Origin: Candidatus Gastranaerophilales bacterium
GTDB lineage: Bacteria > Cyanobacteriota > Vampirovibrionia > Gastranaerophilales > Gastranaerophilaceae
Length of the DNA: 35,926 nucleotides
Assembly: GCA_944323995.1 (NCBI GenBank)
Contig: CALUUN010000012.1
Span: 1 to 35,926, forward strand
Direction: 5' to 3'
The notes under the pieces are model-generated. The model was not told the DNA's origin, searched no databases, and worked only from the letters and a program-made list of their open reading frames with translations. Of the stretch, positions 8,216 through 14,976 are shown piece after piece. A program made the position numbers and the translations under genes. Each line of letters opens with the position of its first letter. The first letter of the stretch is position 1.

Positions 8216-9069
8216 CGGCAATACATATTTACACAACTGTAAGTACCAGTCCCTGTAGAAAAATCGTAACTATAATACCATGTACGACAACCTCGACCAT
8301 TACTCCCTCTTTCTCCAAGCCAGTCATTTGAGGCATAACACTGCTCTAATGTCGTGCAATTATCAGGATTGTCAACACACGCCTGCAAATCTGCGGGAGG
8401 TGTTTCTTCCTCTTCCGGTGGGTCAGGAAGCATTTCGCTTGTCCTGTCAACGAATACCCCGTTGCCGGACATTTCAAACATAAAGAAATCTTTACCAACA
8501 ATATTCGGACCGCTTCTACCATTTGTATCTACATAGAAACCAGTTGATTTAGATAATACGTTACCGTCAGTATCTACAGAGCTTTGGCCAAAAACAATAT
8601 AAGACATTCCGTCTGTAATCTGAAAAAAAGGAATTTGATTCGGGAAGGCACTTGCAAAATTTAATTTTTGGTCAGTATTCGGAATACTGTATTCATCTGC
8701 AAAAGCATCTGATAATTGTGCGTTTGTAAAATCCTTTGTTGTTTTAAACACTTCTTTGTGTGCATTTATAAAACAATCAAAATCCTGACATTGCAAAAAG
8801 GCTAAATCTTTTATATCAAAAACCTGCTCTTTTGCCATCATCAGCTTGTAACCGTTGATAAGAATATTTTTTGATTTTTTGTATCTTGTTTCAAGCACTT
8901 TGTCGTTATAGTGATTTATCAATGACGGAAGTGCAATTGCTGCGACAATACCGATTACGCCGATTGTTATTAATACTTCCGCAAGCGTAAACGCATAGTT
9001 TGCCGCCCCGTAATAATCTCCGTTCAGGTTTAAATTTTCTTTATTGATTGCACTTAAGTCTTTTTCCAT
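8212..9069 (-). CDS. prepilin-like protein with 31-residue leader
   Basis: A type IV prepilin/pseudopilin-like protein of 285 residues. The leader is followed by AFTLAEVLITIGVIGIVAA, with the expected cleavage before Phe and Glu at +5, and a membrane-spanning helix. A basic linker and a Cys-containing secreted domain with DTNGRSGPNIVGKD follow; it ends in CVNMYCR. It is a close paralogue of the poly-G gene at 4221-5083, but has no poly-G run. ATG 9069 follows a GAGG site; upstream in-frame starts lack one. TTGACA (9146-9141, minus) with TAATGT 17 bases later is a possible promoter. It diverges from an XRE regulator at 9212, the likely controller. Confidence 0.85.
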   Translation of the reverse strand: MEKDLSAINKENLNLNGDYYGAANYAFTLAEVLITIGVIGIVAAIALPSLINHYNDKVLETRYKKSKNILINGYKLMMAKEQVFDIKDLAFLQCQDFDCFINAHKEVFKTTKDFTNAQLSDAFADEYSIPNTDQKLNFASAFPNQIPFFQITDGMSYIVFGQSSVDTDGNVLSKSTGFYVDTNGRSGPNIVGKDFFMFEMSGNGVFVDRTSEMLPDPPEEEETPPADLQACVDNPDNCTTLEQCYASNDWLGERGSNGRGCRTWYYSYDFSTGTGTYSCVNMYCR

Positions 9070-9199
9070 GTCGCACCTCATATAATATATCATTTTTTAA
9101 CTCTTATTTTATGTATAACATTAACATATTTGATATAATATGTCAATAATTATATTTTATATAATGTGTTACATGATTATTCTTTTGCCCCGAATAGGG

Positions 9200-9205
9200 T
9201 TTAAT
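9200..9205 (+). promoter_or_regulatory. -10-like box 6 nt before the XRE gene ATG
   Basis: TTTAAT is followed by six bases and then ATG 9212. No convincing -35 or ribosome site is seen, consistent with a leaderless transcript. Confidence 0.35.
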
Positions 9206-9211
9206 AAAAGA

Positions 9212-9526
9212 ATGGACATAAGAAAAAAACTCGGCAAACGAATAAAAGAAATCAGACTGCAGCGCAGCCTCTCACAAGAATACGTCGCAAATAAACTGGA
9301 TATAAATCCGTCCAATTATTCAAGAATTGAAACGGGATATTCCTATCCCAAAGCGGAAACTTTGCAAAAACTCTGCCAAGCCCTCAACGTACAGCCAAAA
9401 GACCTCTTTGATTTTGAACACCACAAAGATTTAAGTTCTATTAAAGCCGAACTGATTGATTCTATTCAACAAAATGACGAGCTGGCCGTACTTTTGTATA
9501 AATTTATGAAAACTGTCACGTTCTAA
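9212..9526 (+). CDS. XRE-family HTH regulator (divergent to prepilin-like gene)
   Basis: A 104-residue DNA-binding protein. Residues ~7-62 form a Cro/CI-type HTH (LGKRIKEIRLQRSLSQEYVA, then SNYSRIETG and the PKAETLQKLCQAL helix). The C-terminal ~40 residues are helical and may mediate dimerisation. It is the same length as, and clearly similar to, the regulator at 17967-18281, and both diverge from a prepilin-like gene. An in-frame start at 9140 would add 24 residues without domain sense; ATG 9212 fits the domain. Its stop overlaps that of the small convergent gene at 9523. A local repressor or activator role is inferred from position. Confidence 0.88.
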   Translation: MDIRKKLGKRIKEIRLQRSLSQEYVANKLDINPSNYSRIETGYSYPKAETLQKLCQALNVQPKDLFDFEHHKDLSSIKAELIDSIQQNDELAVLLYKFMKTVTF

Positions 9527-9696
9527 GCACTTCTGCGCATCAGATCGGAAATTTTTATATCCTTTGAGGCTTTCAAAACCAGTTTGCGGGGCTTTTCAAC
9601 AGGAGCTTCGGTCTTGAACTGACACAATCCTACTTTTCTGTCATTGCACTCTTTTATCATAAATATATCTTTGAAAAATTTTACTAAATCGTCCAT
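9523..9696 (-). CDS. small basic protein, 57 residues, function unknown
   Basis: An unrecognised short gene with good translation signals: AAGGAGAT (9702-9709 on the plus strand, read on minus) about 7 bases before ATG 9696. The protein begins MDDLVKFFKDIF, then has a CNDRKVGLCQF segment with two Cys, and ends in a Lys/Arg-rich part (KPRKLVLKASKD). No signal peptide or membrane helix. Its stop codon overlaps the stop of the convergent XRE gene by 3 bases, which often happens with real, compact genes. It could also be a chance frame. Confidence 0.6.
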   Translation of the reverse strand: MDDLVKFFKDIFMIKECNDRKVGLCQFKTEAPVEKPRKLVLKASKDIKISDLMRRSA

Positions 9697-9779
9697 GGGT
9701 AAATCTCCTTAATATATATAATACATTAAAACCTCAAGAAGTGCAAATTTCATTAAACTTTATGTTATATTAAATATGT

Positions 9780-10511
9780 ATGGCAAAAGAAATGCAAAAT
9801 TTGAATACCGGTTATTATCAAACTTTAGATGAAAATTTCAATCAGGCGCTGAACCTCTTTGAAAAAAATCTCTCGCAAAATGAGCTTATTTCAATGCTCG
9901 AAGAAGGCAATATCGTACAAAAACAAATCGCTGCCTTAAAACTTTCGCACATCGAAAATTCAAATCAGGCAAAAATCCTTGCCAAAAACCTGACAGGTCA
10001 GGACGGAAAAATAAGAGAAGCTGTTTCTTTGAAAATCTTTGAACTTATGCAAAATCAGGAATGTGTTCGGTATTTTTATGACAGAACCGTTTATGATATC
10101 TTCCTTAACGCCATAATCGACGTCAATTCAAATGTCTGCCGCAACATAATTTCCGCAATCAAATTGATGAAAATCAACCCTGATTTCACAGAGTATTTTA
10201 CAAATAAATTAGTCAGCCTCACCGAAAACCTTATTGAAAAAGTTAAAGAATTTGATTTTCAAGACGGCAAATACAAAGTCAACAAAGAAGTTTTTAAACT
10301 CTACTGGTGCCTTGAAACAATCTGTGAATTTTCAGGATACATTGATATCGCCATAATTAAAAAAATTACCTGCCAAACCGCATTCATCAACGAATATACC
10401 ATCCGCGAAAAAACCGCAAAAATTCTCTCCCAAAATCCTGCAGTCCCCGAACTTGATAAATTACGCAATATGCTGAAAAATGATAAAAACTACTACGTGC
10501 GCAGATTTTAA
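9780..10511 (+). CDS. HEAT-repeat-like helical protein
   Basis: A 243-residue, almost wholly helical cytosolic protein. Repeated helix pairs such as IVQKQIAALKLSHI, DGKIREAVSLKIFELM and SNVCRNIISAIKLM look like degenerate HEAT/ARM repeats, a protein-binding scaffold. The exact role is unknown. There is no ribosome site before the ATG; TATATT (9766-9771) ends 8 bases upstream, so the mRNA may be leaderless. It stands between a convergent-minus small gene and the two ribbon-helix-helix genes, all separated by AT-rich gaps. Confidence 0.7.
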   Translation: MAKEMQNLNTGYYQTLDENFNQALNLFEKNLSQNELISMLEEGNIVQKQIAALKLSHIENSNQAKILAKNLTGQDGKIREAVSLKIFELMQNQECVRYFYDRTVYDIFLNAIIDVNSNVCRNIISAIKLMKINPDFTEYFTNKLVSLTENLIEKVKEFDFQDGKYKVNKEVFKLYWCLETICEFSGYIDIAIIKKITCQTAFINEYTIREKTAKILSQNPAVPELDKLRNMLKNDKNYYVRRF

Positions 10512-10576
10512 CCGTTTTTATATACTCCTTATATAAAGTTTTGTTAAGCATTATTTAACAAAATAACACCTTACCG

Positions 10577-10617
10577 GCAATTTTTTAACTGAAAAATTTT
10601 TTATATAAATACAAGGG
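10577..10617 (+). promoter_or_regulatory. shared upstream element (weak copy E)
   Basis: GCAATT (10577-10582), 14 bases, then TTTTTTATATAAATACAAGG. This matches the layout of copies A-D before other genes with less conserved sequence. It precedes the first ribbon-helix-helix gene by 30 bases. Confidence 0.3.
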
Positions 10618-10646
10618 GAATATCGGAAAATAAAAGGAGTTACACA

Positions 10647-10835
10647 ATGGCAAGAGTTCTAATTTCAATGCCTGAAAAATTCTTAGACGAAATTGATTCA
10701 ATCGCAACAAGCGAAAACCGCACTCGCTCAGAATTAATCAGGGAAGCATTAAGATCCTATATGTACAGATCACAAATCAGAAACAACACAAGAGCAGCAT
10801 CAAATGCAGAACTCTTGGACGCACTTCTCGGATAG
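10647..10835 (+). CDS. ribbon-helix-helix (CopG-like) DNA-binding protein
   Basis: A 62-residue RHH protein. The N-terminal strand ARVLISMPEKFLDEID is followed by helix 1, the turn ENRTRSELIREAL and helix 2. Such proteins bind DNA as dimers through the paired strands. The C-terminus (NAELLDALLG) matches that of the next gene (NAKIVEALLA), so the two are tandem paralogues. AAAAGGAG lies 7 bases before the ATG. No toxin gene lies next to it, so an orphan regulator is more likely than an antitoxin. Confidence 0.85.
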   Translation: MARVLISMPEKFLDEIDSIATSENRTRSELIREALRSYMYRSQIRNNTRAASNAELLDALLG

Positions 10836-10872
10836 GCCGACAAAAATATTTCAAAAAAGGGATTGGGGAAAA

Positions 10873-11100
10873 ATGAAAAATCGTGACTACGCAATGGCAA
10901 CAATTGAAGAATTTTTAGCAATACCGCAGGATAACACTAATCTTGTTATCGCACTGCCGCAAAGAGCTTTGAATGAAATTGAAGCTGTCAAAAACGCTAA
11001 AAACAGACAGGAGCTTGTAACCAGAGCATTAAAAAAATACGTTATTAATGCCCGTCAGGCACAAACAAATGCCAAAATCGTAGAAGCGCTTTTAGCATAA
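10873..11100 (+). CDS. ribbon-helix-helix-like protein, paralogue of the preceding gene
   Basis: A 75-residue protein with an RHH-like core: strand NLVIALPQRALNEIEAV, then KNRQELVTRALKKYV. A 20-residue N-terminal extension distinguishes it from the first copy. GGGGAA precedes ATG 10873; a start at 10804 inside the previous gene is in frame but has no signal. The gap of 37 bases to the previous gene suggests an operon. The N-terminal extension and changed basic residues suggest it has drifted in target or now works as a partner of the first copy. Confidence 0.75.
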   Translation: MKNRDYAMATIEEFLAIPQDNTNLVIALPQRALNEIEAVKNAKNRQELVTRALKKYVINARQAQTNAKIVEALLA

Positions 11101-11116
11101 AAATGGTTAAACAATA

Positions 11117-11150
11117 AAAAAAGGACTTGAAAAATTCAAGTCCTTTTTTA
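11117..11150. terminator. bidirectional terminator between RHH genes and tuf
   Basis: GGACTTGAA (11123-11131) pairs with TTCAAGTCC (11135-11143) around AAA, flanked by A and T runs on both sides. It ends both the RHH unit (plus) and tuf (minus). Confidence 0.88.
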
Positions 11151-11167
11151 TTATCTTTACAGTGTTA

Positions 11168-12376
11168 TTAAGCGATAATTTTGTCAACAACACCGGCACC
11201 AACCGTACGGCCGCCTTCACGAATAGCGAATCTCATACCTTCTTCAATAGCAACAGGTGCAATCAATTCAACTGTCATAACAACGTTGTCGCCCGGCATA
11301 ACCATTTGACCGTCAAATTGGATAGAACCGGTAACGTCAGTTGTTCTGATGTAGAACTGAGGTCTGTAACCCGGGAAGAAAGGAGTGTGACGTCCGCCTT
11401 CTTCTTTAGTCAGAACGTAAACGTTAGCTGTGAATTTAGTGTGCGGGTGGATAGAACCCGGTTTTGCAAGTACTTGACCGCGTTGGATTTCAGTTTTATC
11501 AATACCGCGGAGCAAAGCACCGATGTTATCACCTGCTTGACCTTGATCAAGCTGTTTTCTGAACATTTCAACACCGGTAACGGTTGTTTTCTTAGTTTCG
11601 CCAAGACCAACCAGTTCAACTTCGTCACCAACTTTAACAATACCACGTTCAACACGGCCTGTAGCAACAGTACCGCGACCTGTGATAGAGAATACGTCTT
11701 CAACAGGCATCAAGAACGGTTTGTCAAGGTCACGTTCCGGAGTCGGGAAGTAAGAGTCAACAGCATCCATCAATTCCCAGATTTTGTCAACCCACTGATC
11801 TTCACCGCGCTGGATGTTCGGATTTTTCTGAACAGCTTCAAGAGCTTTCAAAGCTGAACCGTGGATGAACGGAATGTTGTCACCGTCGAATTCGTAAGAA
11901 GAAAGAAGTTCTCTAACTTCCATTTCAACCAATTCCAACAATTCAGGATCATCAACCATGTCGCATTTGTTAAGGAATACAACGAGGTTAGGAACACCAA
12001 CCTGACGTGCTAACAGGATGTGTTCACGAGTCTGAGGCATAGCACCGTCAGTTGCAGCAACAACGAGGATAGCGCCGTCCATTTGAGCAGCACCTGTAAT
12101 CATGTTTTTAACATAGTCAGCGTGGCCCGGGCAGTCTACGTGTGCATAGTGTCTTGAATCTGTTTCGTATTCTACGTGAGCAGTAGAGATGGTAATACCT
12201 CTTGCTTTTTCTTCAGGAGCAGCGTCAATTTCATCGAATTTTTTTGCTTGAGCTTTACCTGCTGCAGCCATAACACCTGTGATAGCTGCTGTCAATGTTG
12301 TTTTACCGTGGTCAACGTGGCCGATTGTACCGATGTTAACGTGCGGTTTGGTACGTTCGTACTTTTCTCTTGCCAT
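11168..12376 (-). CDS. tuf: translation elongation factor Tu
   Basis: GTPase that delivers aminoacyl-tRNA to the ribosomal A site. G1 GHVDHGKT, the switch I region (EEKARGITI), G3 DCPGHADY and G4 NKCDMV are all intact, followed by domains 2 and 3 (RTTDVTGSI, ending GVVDKIIA). The 402-residue length is normal. AAGGAG precedes ATG 12376. It has its own promoter in the gap after nusA. In most bacteria tuf follows fusA in the str operon; here it follows nusA with no other translation gene downstream. EF-Ts, its exchange factor, is in the same window at 21373. Confidence 0.98.
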   Translation of the reverse strand: MAREKYERTKPHVNIGTIGHVDHGKTTLTAAITGVMAAAGKAQAKKFDEIDAAPEEKARGITISTAHVEYETDSRHYAHVDCPGHADYVKNMITGAAQMDGAILVVAATDGAMPQTREHILLARQVGVPNLVVFLNKCDMVDDPELLELVEMEVRELLSSYEFDGDNIPFIHGSALKALEAVQKNPNIQRGEDQWVDKIWELMDAVDSYFPTPERDLDKPFLMPVEDVFSITGRGTVATGRVERGIVKVGDEVELVGLGETKKTTVTGVEMFRKQLDQGQAGDNIGALLRGIDKTEIQRGQVLAKPGSIHPHTKFTANVYVLTKEEGGRHTPFFPGYRPQFYIRTTDVTGSIQFDGQMVMPGDNVVMTVELIAPVAIEEGMRFAIREGGRTVGAGVVDKIIA

Positions 12377-12437
12377 GAGATTAATCTCCTTTTTTTTACC
12401 TATATACTACTATTTTTGGTTTTTATGCCATAATACT

Positions 12438-12465
12438 ATAATATTTGCTCAAATATTTTTGTCAA
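12438..12465 (-). promoter_or_regulatory. tuf promoter
   Basis: On the minus strand TTGACA (12465-12460), 16 bases, then TATTAT (12443-12438). It lies between the nusA stop and the tuf ribosome site and would give a leader of about 55 bases. Confidence 0.65.
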
Positions 12466-12472
12466 CAGGATA

Positions 12473-13711
12473 TTATTCTTCTTCAGAAGTTTCATCTTGT
12501 TCAACGGTATCTTCAGTTTGAAGGTCTTCTTCATCAAGCGCCTGCTGATTCATTTCTTCTTCGATTTCCTGTTGAAGTTCATCTTCGTCAACCGACGGGG
12601 TTTCGTCGATTTCTTCATCGGAGTAATTATCTTCAAAATTTTGAGCTTCAGCTTTTTCCATCTGGGAAACGCTCTTGATGTCAATTTTCCAGCCTGTAAG
12701 TTTGTGAGCGAGTCTTACGTTCTGGCCTTCTCTGCCGATAGCAAGCGAGAGTTGATCGTCGGGAACAACGACCATAGCTTCGTGAGCATACTCATCATCT
12801 GCCAGAATATCGACTGAAACAACTCTTGCCGGAGAAAGCGCATTTACGATATATTCTACCGGATCATCGGAGTATCTTACGATGTCGATTTTTTCATTTT
12901 TCAATTCACCGACAATTGTCTGGATACGGCTTCCGCGCGGGCCGATGCAGGCACCTACGCTGTCGACTTCAGGGTCATTAGACCAGACGGCGATTTTGGT
13001 TCTGTAGCCGGCTTCTCTTGAAATTGATTTAATTTCGACGATACCGTCTTCAATTTCGGGTACTTCAAGTTCAAAGAGTTCTCTGACTATTTCGGCATGT
13101 GCGTGGGAAACTATTACCTGCGGAAGTCTTGTAGTTTCTTTAACATTCAGAACAAAAACTCTTATTCTGTTACCGGGTTTGTAATATTCGCCGGGGATTT
13201 GTTCTTTTTGGGGCATAATGGCGTCTGTTTTGCCGATATTAACTATAACGTTGCGGTTTTCGACGCGCTGGATAATACCTGTTGTCAAGGTCCCTTTTTT
13301 ATCCATAAACTCTTGCAAAACGAGGTTTCTTTCAGCTTCTCTGATCCTTTGAGTGATAACCTGTTTTGCTGCCTGAGCGGCGATGCGTCCGAACTGGTCG
13401 GGTGTAACTTCAATTTTAACTTCGTCATCAAGTTCGACATCTTCGTCGATTTCTTTTGCATCGTCGAGAGAGATTTGGGTTTCCGGGTCTTCGACTTTGT
13501 CAACAACGACTTTTGTGCTGAAAACACCGATTTCACCGGATTGTTCATCGAGGATTGCCTCAATATTTGTTGCTTCTTTTGTTCTCATGTGTTTTTTGTA
13601 AGCTGCTACCATTGCGTCGCAAAGTGAAGCTATAAGAACTTCTTTTGAAATTCCTCTTTCTCTTTCCAACTGTTCGCATGCTTCAAATAGTGCTGTTCCG
13701 ATTTTAATCAT
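12473..13711 (-). CDS. nusA: transcription termination/antitermination factor NusA
   Basis: Binds RNA polymerase and controls pausing, termination and antitermination. Order: N-terminal polymerase-binding domain (~1-130), S1 domain (~135-200, TTGIIQRVENRNVIVNIG), and KH domains (GACIGPRGSRIQTIVGEL and LAIGREGQNVRLAHKLTGW). After residue ~350 comes a ~60-residue acidic tail of Glu/Asp/Gln, without the E. coli-type C-terminal repeats. GAAAGGAT precedes ATG 13711. It is downstream of rimP, as usual, but infB and ylxR do not follow; tuf does. A small cassette separates it from rimP. Confidence 0.97.
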   Translation of the reverse strand: MIKIGTALFEACEQLERERGISKEVLIASLCDAMVAAYKKHMRTKEATNIEAILDEQSGEIGVFSTKVVVDKVEDPETQISLDDAKEIDEDVELDDEVKIEVTPDQFGRIAAQAAKQVITQRIREAERNLVLQEFMDKKGTLTTGIIQRVENRNVIVNIGKTDAIMPQKEQIPGEYYKPGNRIRVFVLNVKETTRLPQVIVSHAHAEIVRELFELEVPEIEDGIVEIKSISREAGYRTKIAVWSNDPEVDSVGACIGPRGSRIQTIVGELKNEKIDIVRYSDDPVEYIVNALSPARVVSVDILADDEYAHEAMVVVPDDQLSLAIGREGQNVRLAHKLTGWKIDIKSVSQMEKAEAQNFEDNYSDEEIDETPSVDEDELQQEIEEEMNQQALDEEDLQTEDTVEQDETSEEE

Positions 13712-13737
13712 TTTGTTATCCTTTCTATTTATAGTTG

Positions 13738-13773
13738 TTAATAAGTTAATAAGTAAATAAGGGAATAAGTTTT
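13738..13773 (+). repeat. 8-bp repeat array, left inverted-repeat end of the cassette
   Basis: Four units of the form NNAATAAG run without gap from 13738 to 13769. Bases 13754-13773 are repeated exactly, in inverted orientation, at 14145-14164 on the other side of the four-helix-bundle gene. Confidence 0.8.
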
Positions 13774-13774
13774 A

Positions 13775-14128
13775 TCATTCGCTTCGCTCAATATAATATT
13801 TTCTTAGTCCCATAGCCAGGGCATTAACCTGCTTTAGCAAATCCAATTCCTGTTGTACAGAATCGACAAAAACCAGTTCTTTGGCGATAATTAACTGGGT
13901 TTCCAATTCTGAAAGGGAGCCGAGTGCAATATCCACAAACCTGATGGCATCTTTATGTGAAGATCTTGCGCTGCCTTCAGCAATGTTGGAAGGGATGGAG
14001 ACGGCGGCTCTGCGTATTTGAGAAACCAGCCCGAATTGTTCCTTTGCCGGAAATTTTTCTGTTAACTTATATATCAACTTAACCAGTTCTATTGATTTTT
14101 TCCAAATTTCTAAATCCGTATGGTACAT
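13775..14128 (-). CDS. four-helix-bundle protein (23S rRNA IVP / bAvd-like family)
   Basis: A 117-residue protein of the family first found in intervening sequences of 23S rRNA and related in fold to the Avd proteins of diversity-generating retroelements. Hallmarks are the start DLEIWKKSIELVKLIY, LVSQIRRAAVSIPSNIAEG at ~34-52, and the later helix SELETQLIIAKEL. The function of free-standing members is not established. It sits between rimP and nusA, exactly inside a 20-bp inverted repeat, and its start region has been copied twice upstream. AGAGGA precedes the ATG. No reverse transcriptase or 23S gene is near, so it is not here as a DGR or rRNA insert. Mobility of the cassette is inferred. Confidence 0.9.
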   Translation of the reverse strand: MYHTDLEIWKKSIELVKLIYKLTEKFPAKEQFGLVSQIRRAAVSIPSNIAEGSARSSHKDAIRFVDIALGSLSELETQLIIAKELVFVDSVQQELDLLKQVNALAMGLRKYYIERSE

Positions 14129-14353
14129 TGTATCCTCTTTATTAAAAACTTATTCCCTTATTTACTTATTTACTTATACATCTATTAACTTCTAAGTCCG
14201 TATGGTACATTGTATCCTCTTTATTAAAAACTTATTCCCTTATTTACTTATTTACTTATACATCTATTAACTTCTAAGTCCGTATGGTACATTGTATCCT
14301 CTTTATTAAAAACTTATTCCCTTATTTACTTATTTACTTATTTACTTATTCCC
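14115..14353 (-). repeat. 82-bp tandem repeat array (nearly 3 copies) including the cassette gene's start
   Basis: The unit recurs with a period of 82 bases (TCCGTATGG at 14115, 14197 and 14279). Each copy, read on the minus strand, has 8-bp NNAATAAG units, a ribosome site and ATG with the first seven codons of the four-helix-bundle gene. Copies 2 and 3 then diverge into 14-codon mini-frames (14210-14166 and 14292-14248). The array ends at the TAA of rimP. Confidence 0.9.
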
Positions 14354-14839
14354 TTAATCAATATACAACTTAGCGGACTGGATGTTATCTTTCGGAATTA
14401 AGAGTTCTTGACCGTCATCGAAACGGAAGAACCTCAATCCGGTATTTGTGTCATAATCAAGGATTTCGCCCTTGAACACTTTTTCTGTTTCGCCTTCAAG
14501 AGGATTTTTGAGCTTAATACTGACCCTTTTGCCTTTGAAAATTATGAATTCTTTTTCAGATTTGAATTTTCTCTCAAGCCCCGGCGATGACACTTCCAGA
14601 TAGTATTTAACCGGAATAATCTCGTCTAAAAAATCGCTAAGACTTCTTGTGACATTTTCGCAGTCGTCAAGTGTAATGTCTTTTTCTTTTGAATAAAGAA
14701 AAATTCTCAAAAACCACCTGTGATTTTCCTTTGAAAAATCAATCTCAATCGGTATTGTGTTAAATCTCATGGCCGTGTTTTCAATTAACGGTGTAATCTT
14801 TTCAATAATTTCATGCCTGTTAATATCCTGTTTTGCCAT
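14354..14839 (-). CDS. rimP: ribosome maturation factor RimP
   Basis: Needed for maturation of the 30S subunit. The 161-residue protein has the N-terminal alpha/beta domain with DCENVTRSLSDFLDE and the signature YYLEVSSPGLERKF, then an SH3-like C-terminal domain (FKGEILDYDTNTGLRF). AAGGAAAGG precedes ATG 14839. rimP-nusA is the usual pair; here the cassette of 13.74-14.35 kb separates them and begins right at the rimP stop codon. Read-through transcription to nusA is still possible, since no terminator is seen between. Confidence 0.95.
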   Translation of the reverse strand: MAKQDINRHEIIEKITPLIENTAMRFNTIPIEIDFSKENHRWFLRIFLYSKEKDITLDDCENVTRSLSDFLDEIIPVKYYLEVSSPGLERKFKSEKEFIIFKGKRVSIKLKNPLEGETEKVFKGEILDYDTNTGLRFFRFDDGQELLIPKDNIQSAKLYID

Positions 14840-14861
14840 AACACACTACCTTTCCTTGAAA

Positions 14862-14892
14862 GAAAAAGAACGGGGGTTCCCGTTCTTTTTTC
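14862..14892 (-). terminator. terminator (or attenuator) before rimP
   Basis: On the minus strand AAAGAACGGG and CCCGTTCTTT pair around a 4-base loop (14867-14887) with flanking T-rich sequence. It ends the coiled-coil gene. As it lies only ~23 bases before the rimP ATG, it could also attenuate the rimP-nusA unit. Confidence 0.75.
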
Positions 14893-14976
14893 TGCTGCAA
14901 TACTGCTATGAGATAATTATAATATAGTAAATTCTGTTTGTAAAGTTTTTAGTTATAAATCTTTACGTCAAAACAC

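Noticed and set aside
10647-11100. Toxin-antitoxin module
   Set aside because: Both genes encode RHH proteins; no toxin-like gene lies within reach.
11162-11857. A 231-residue plus-strand frame opposite tuf
   Set aside because: It is the antisense shadow of a highly conserved gene with strong codon bias.
13097-13627. A 176-residue plus-strand frame opposite nusA
   Set aside because: Antisense shadow of nusA, Cys/Phe-rich as such shadows are, no start signals.
13775-14128. Diversity-generating retroelement
   Set aside because: The protein is of the Avd-like fold, but there is no reverse transcriptase or template/variable repeat pair nearby.
14115-14353. CRISPR-like array
   Set aside because: Direct tandem copies of 82 bases with no spacers, containing gene-start sequence; no cas genes.
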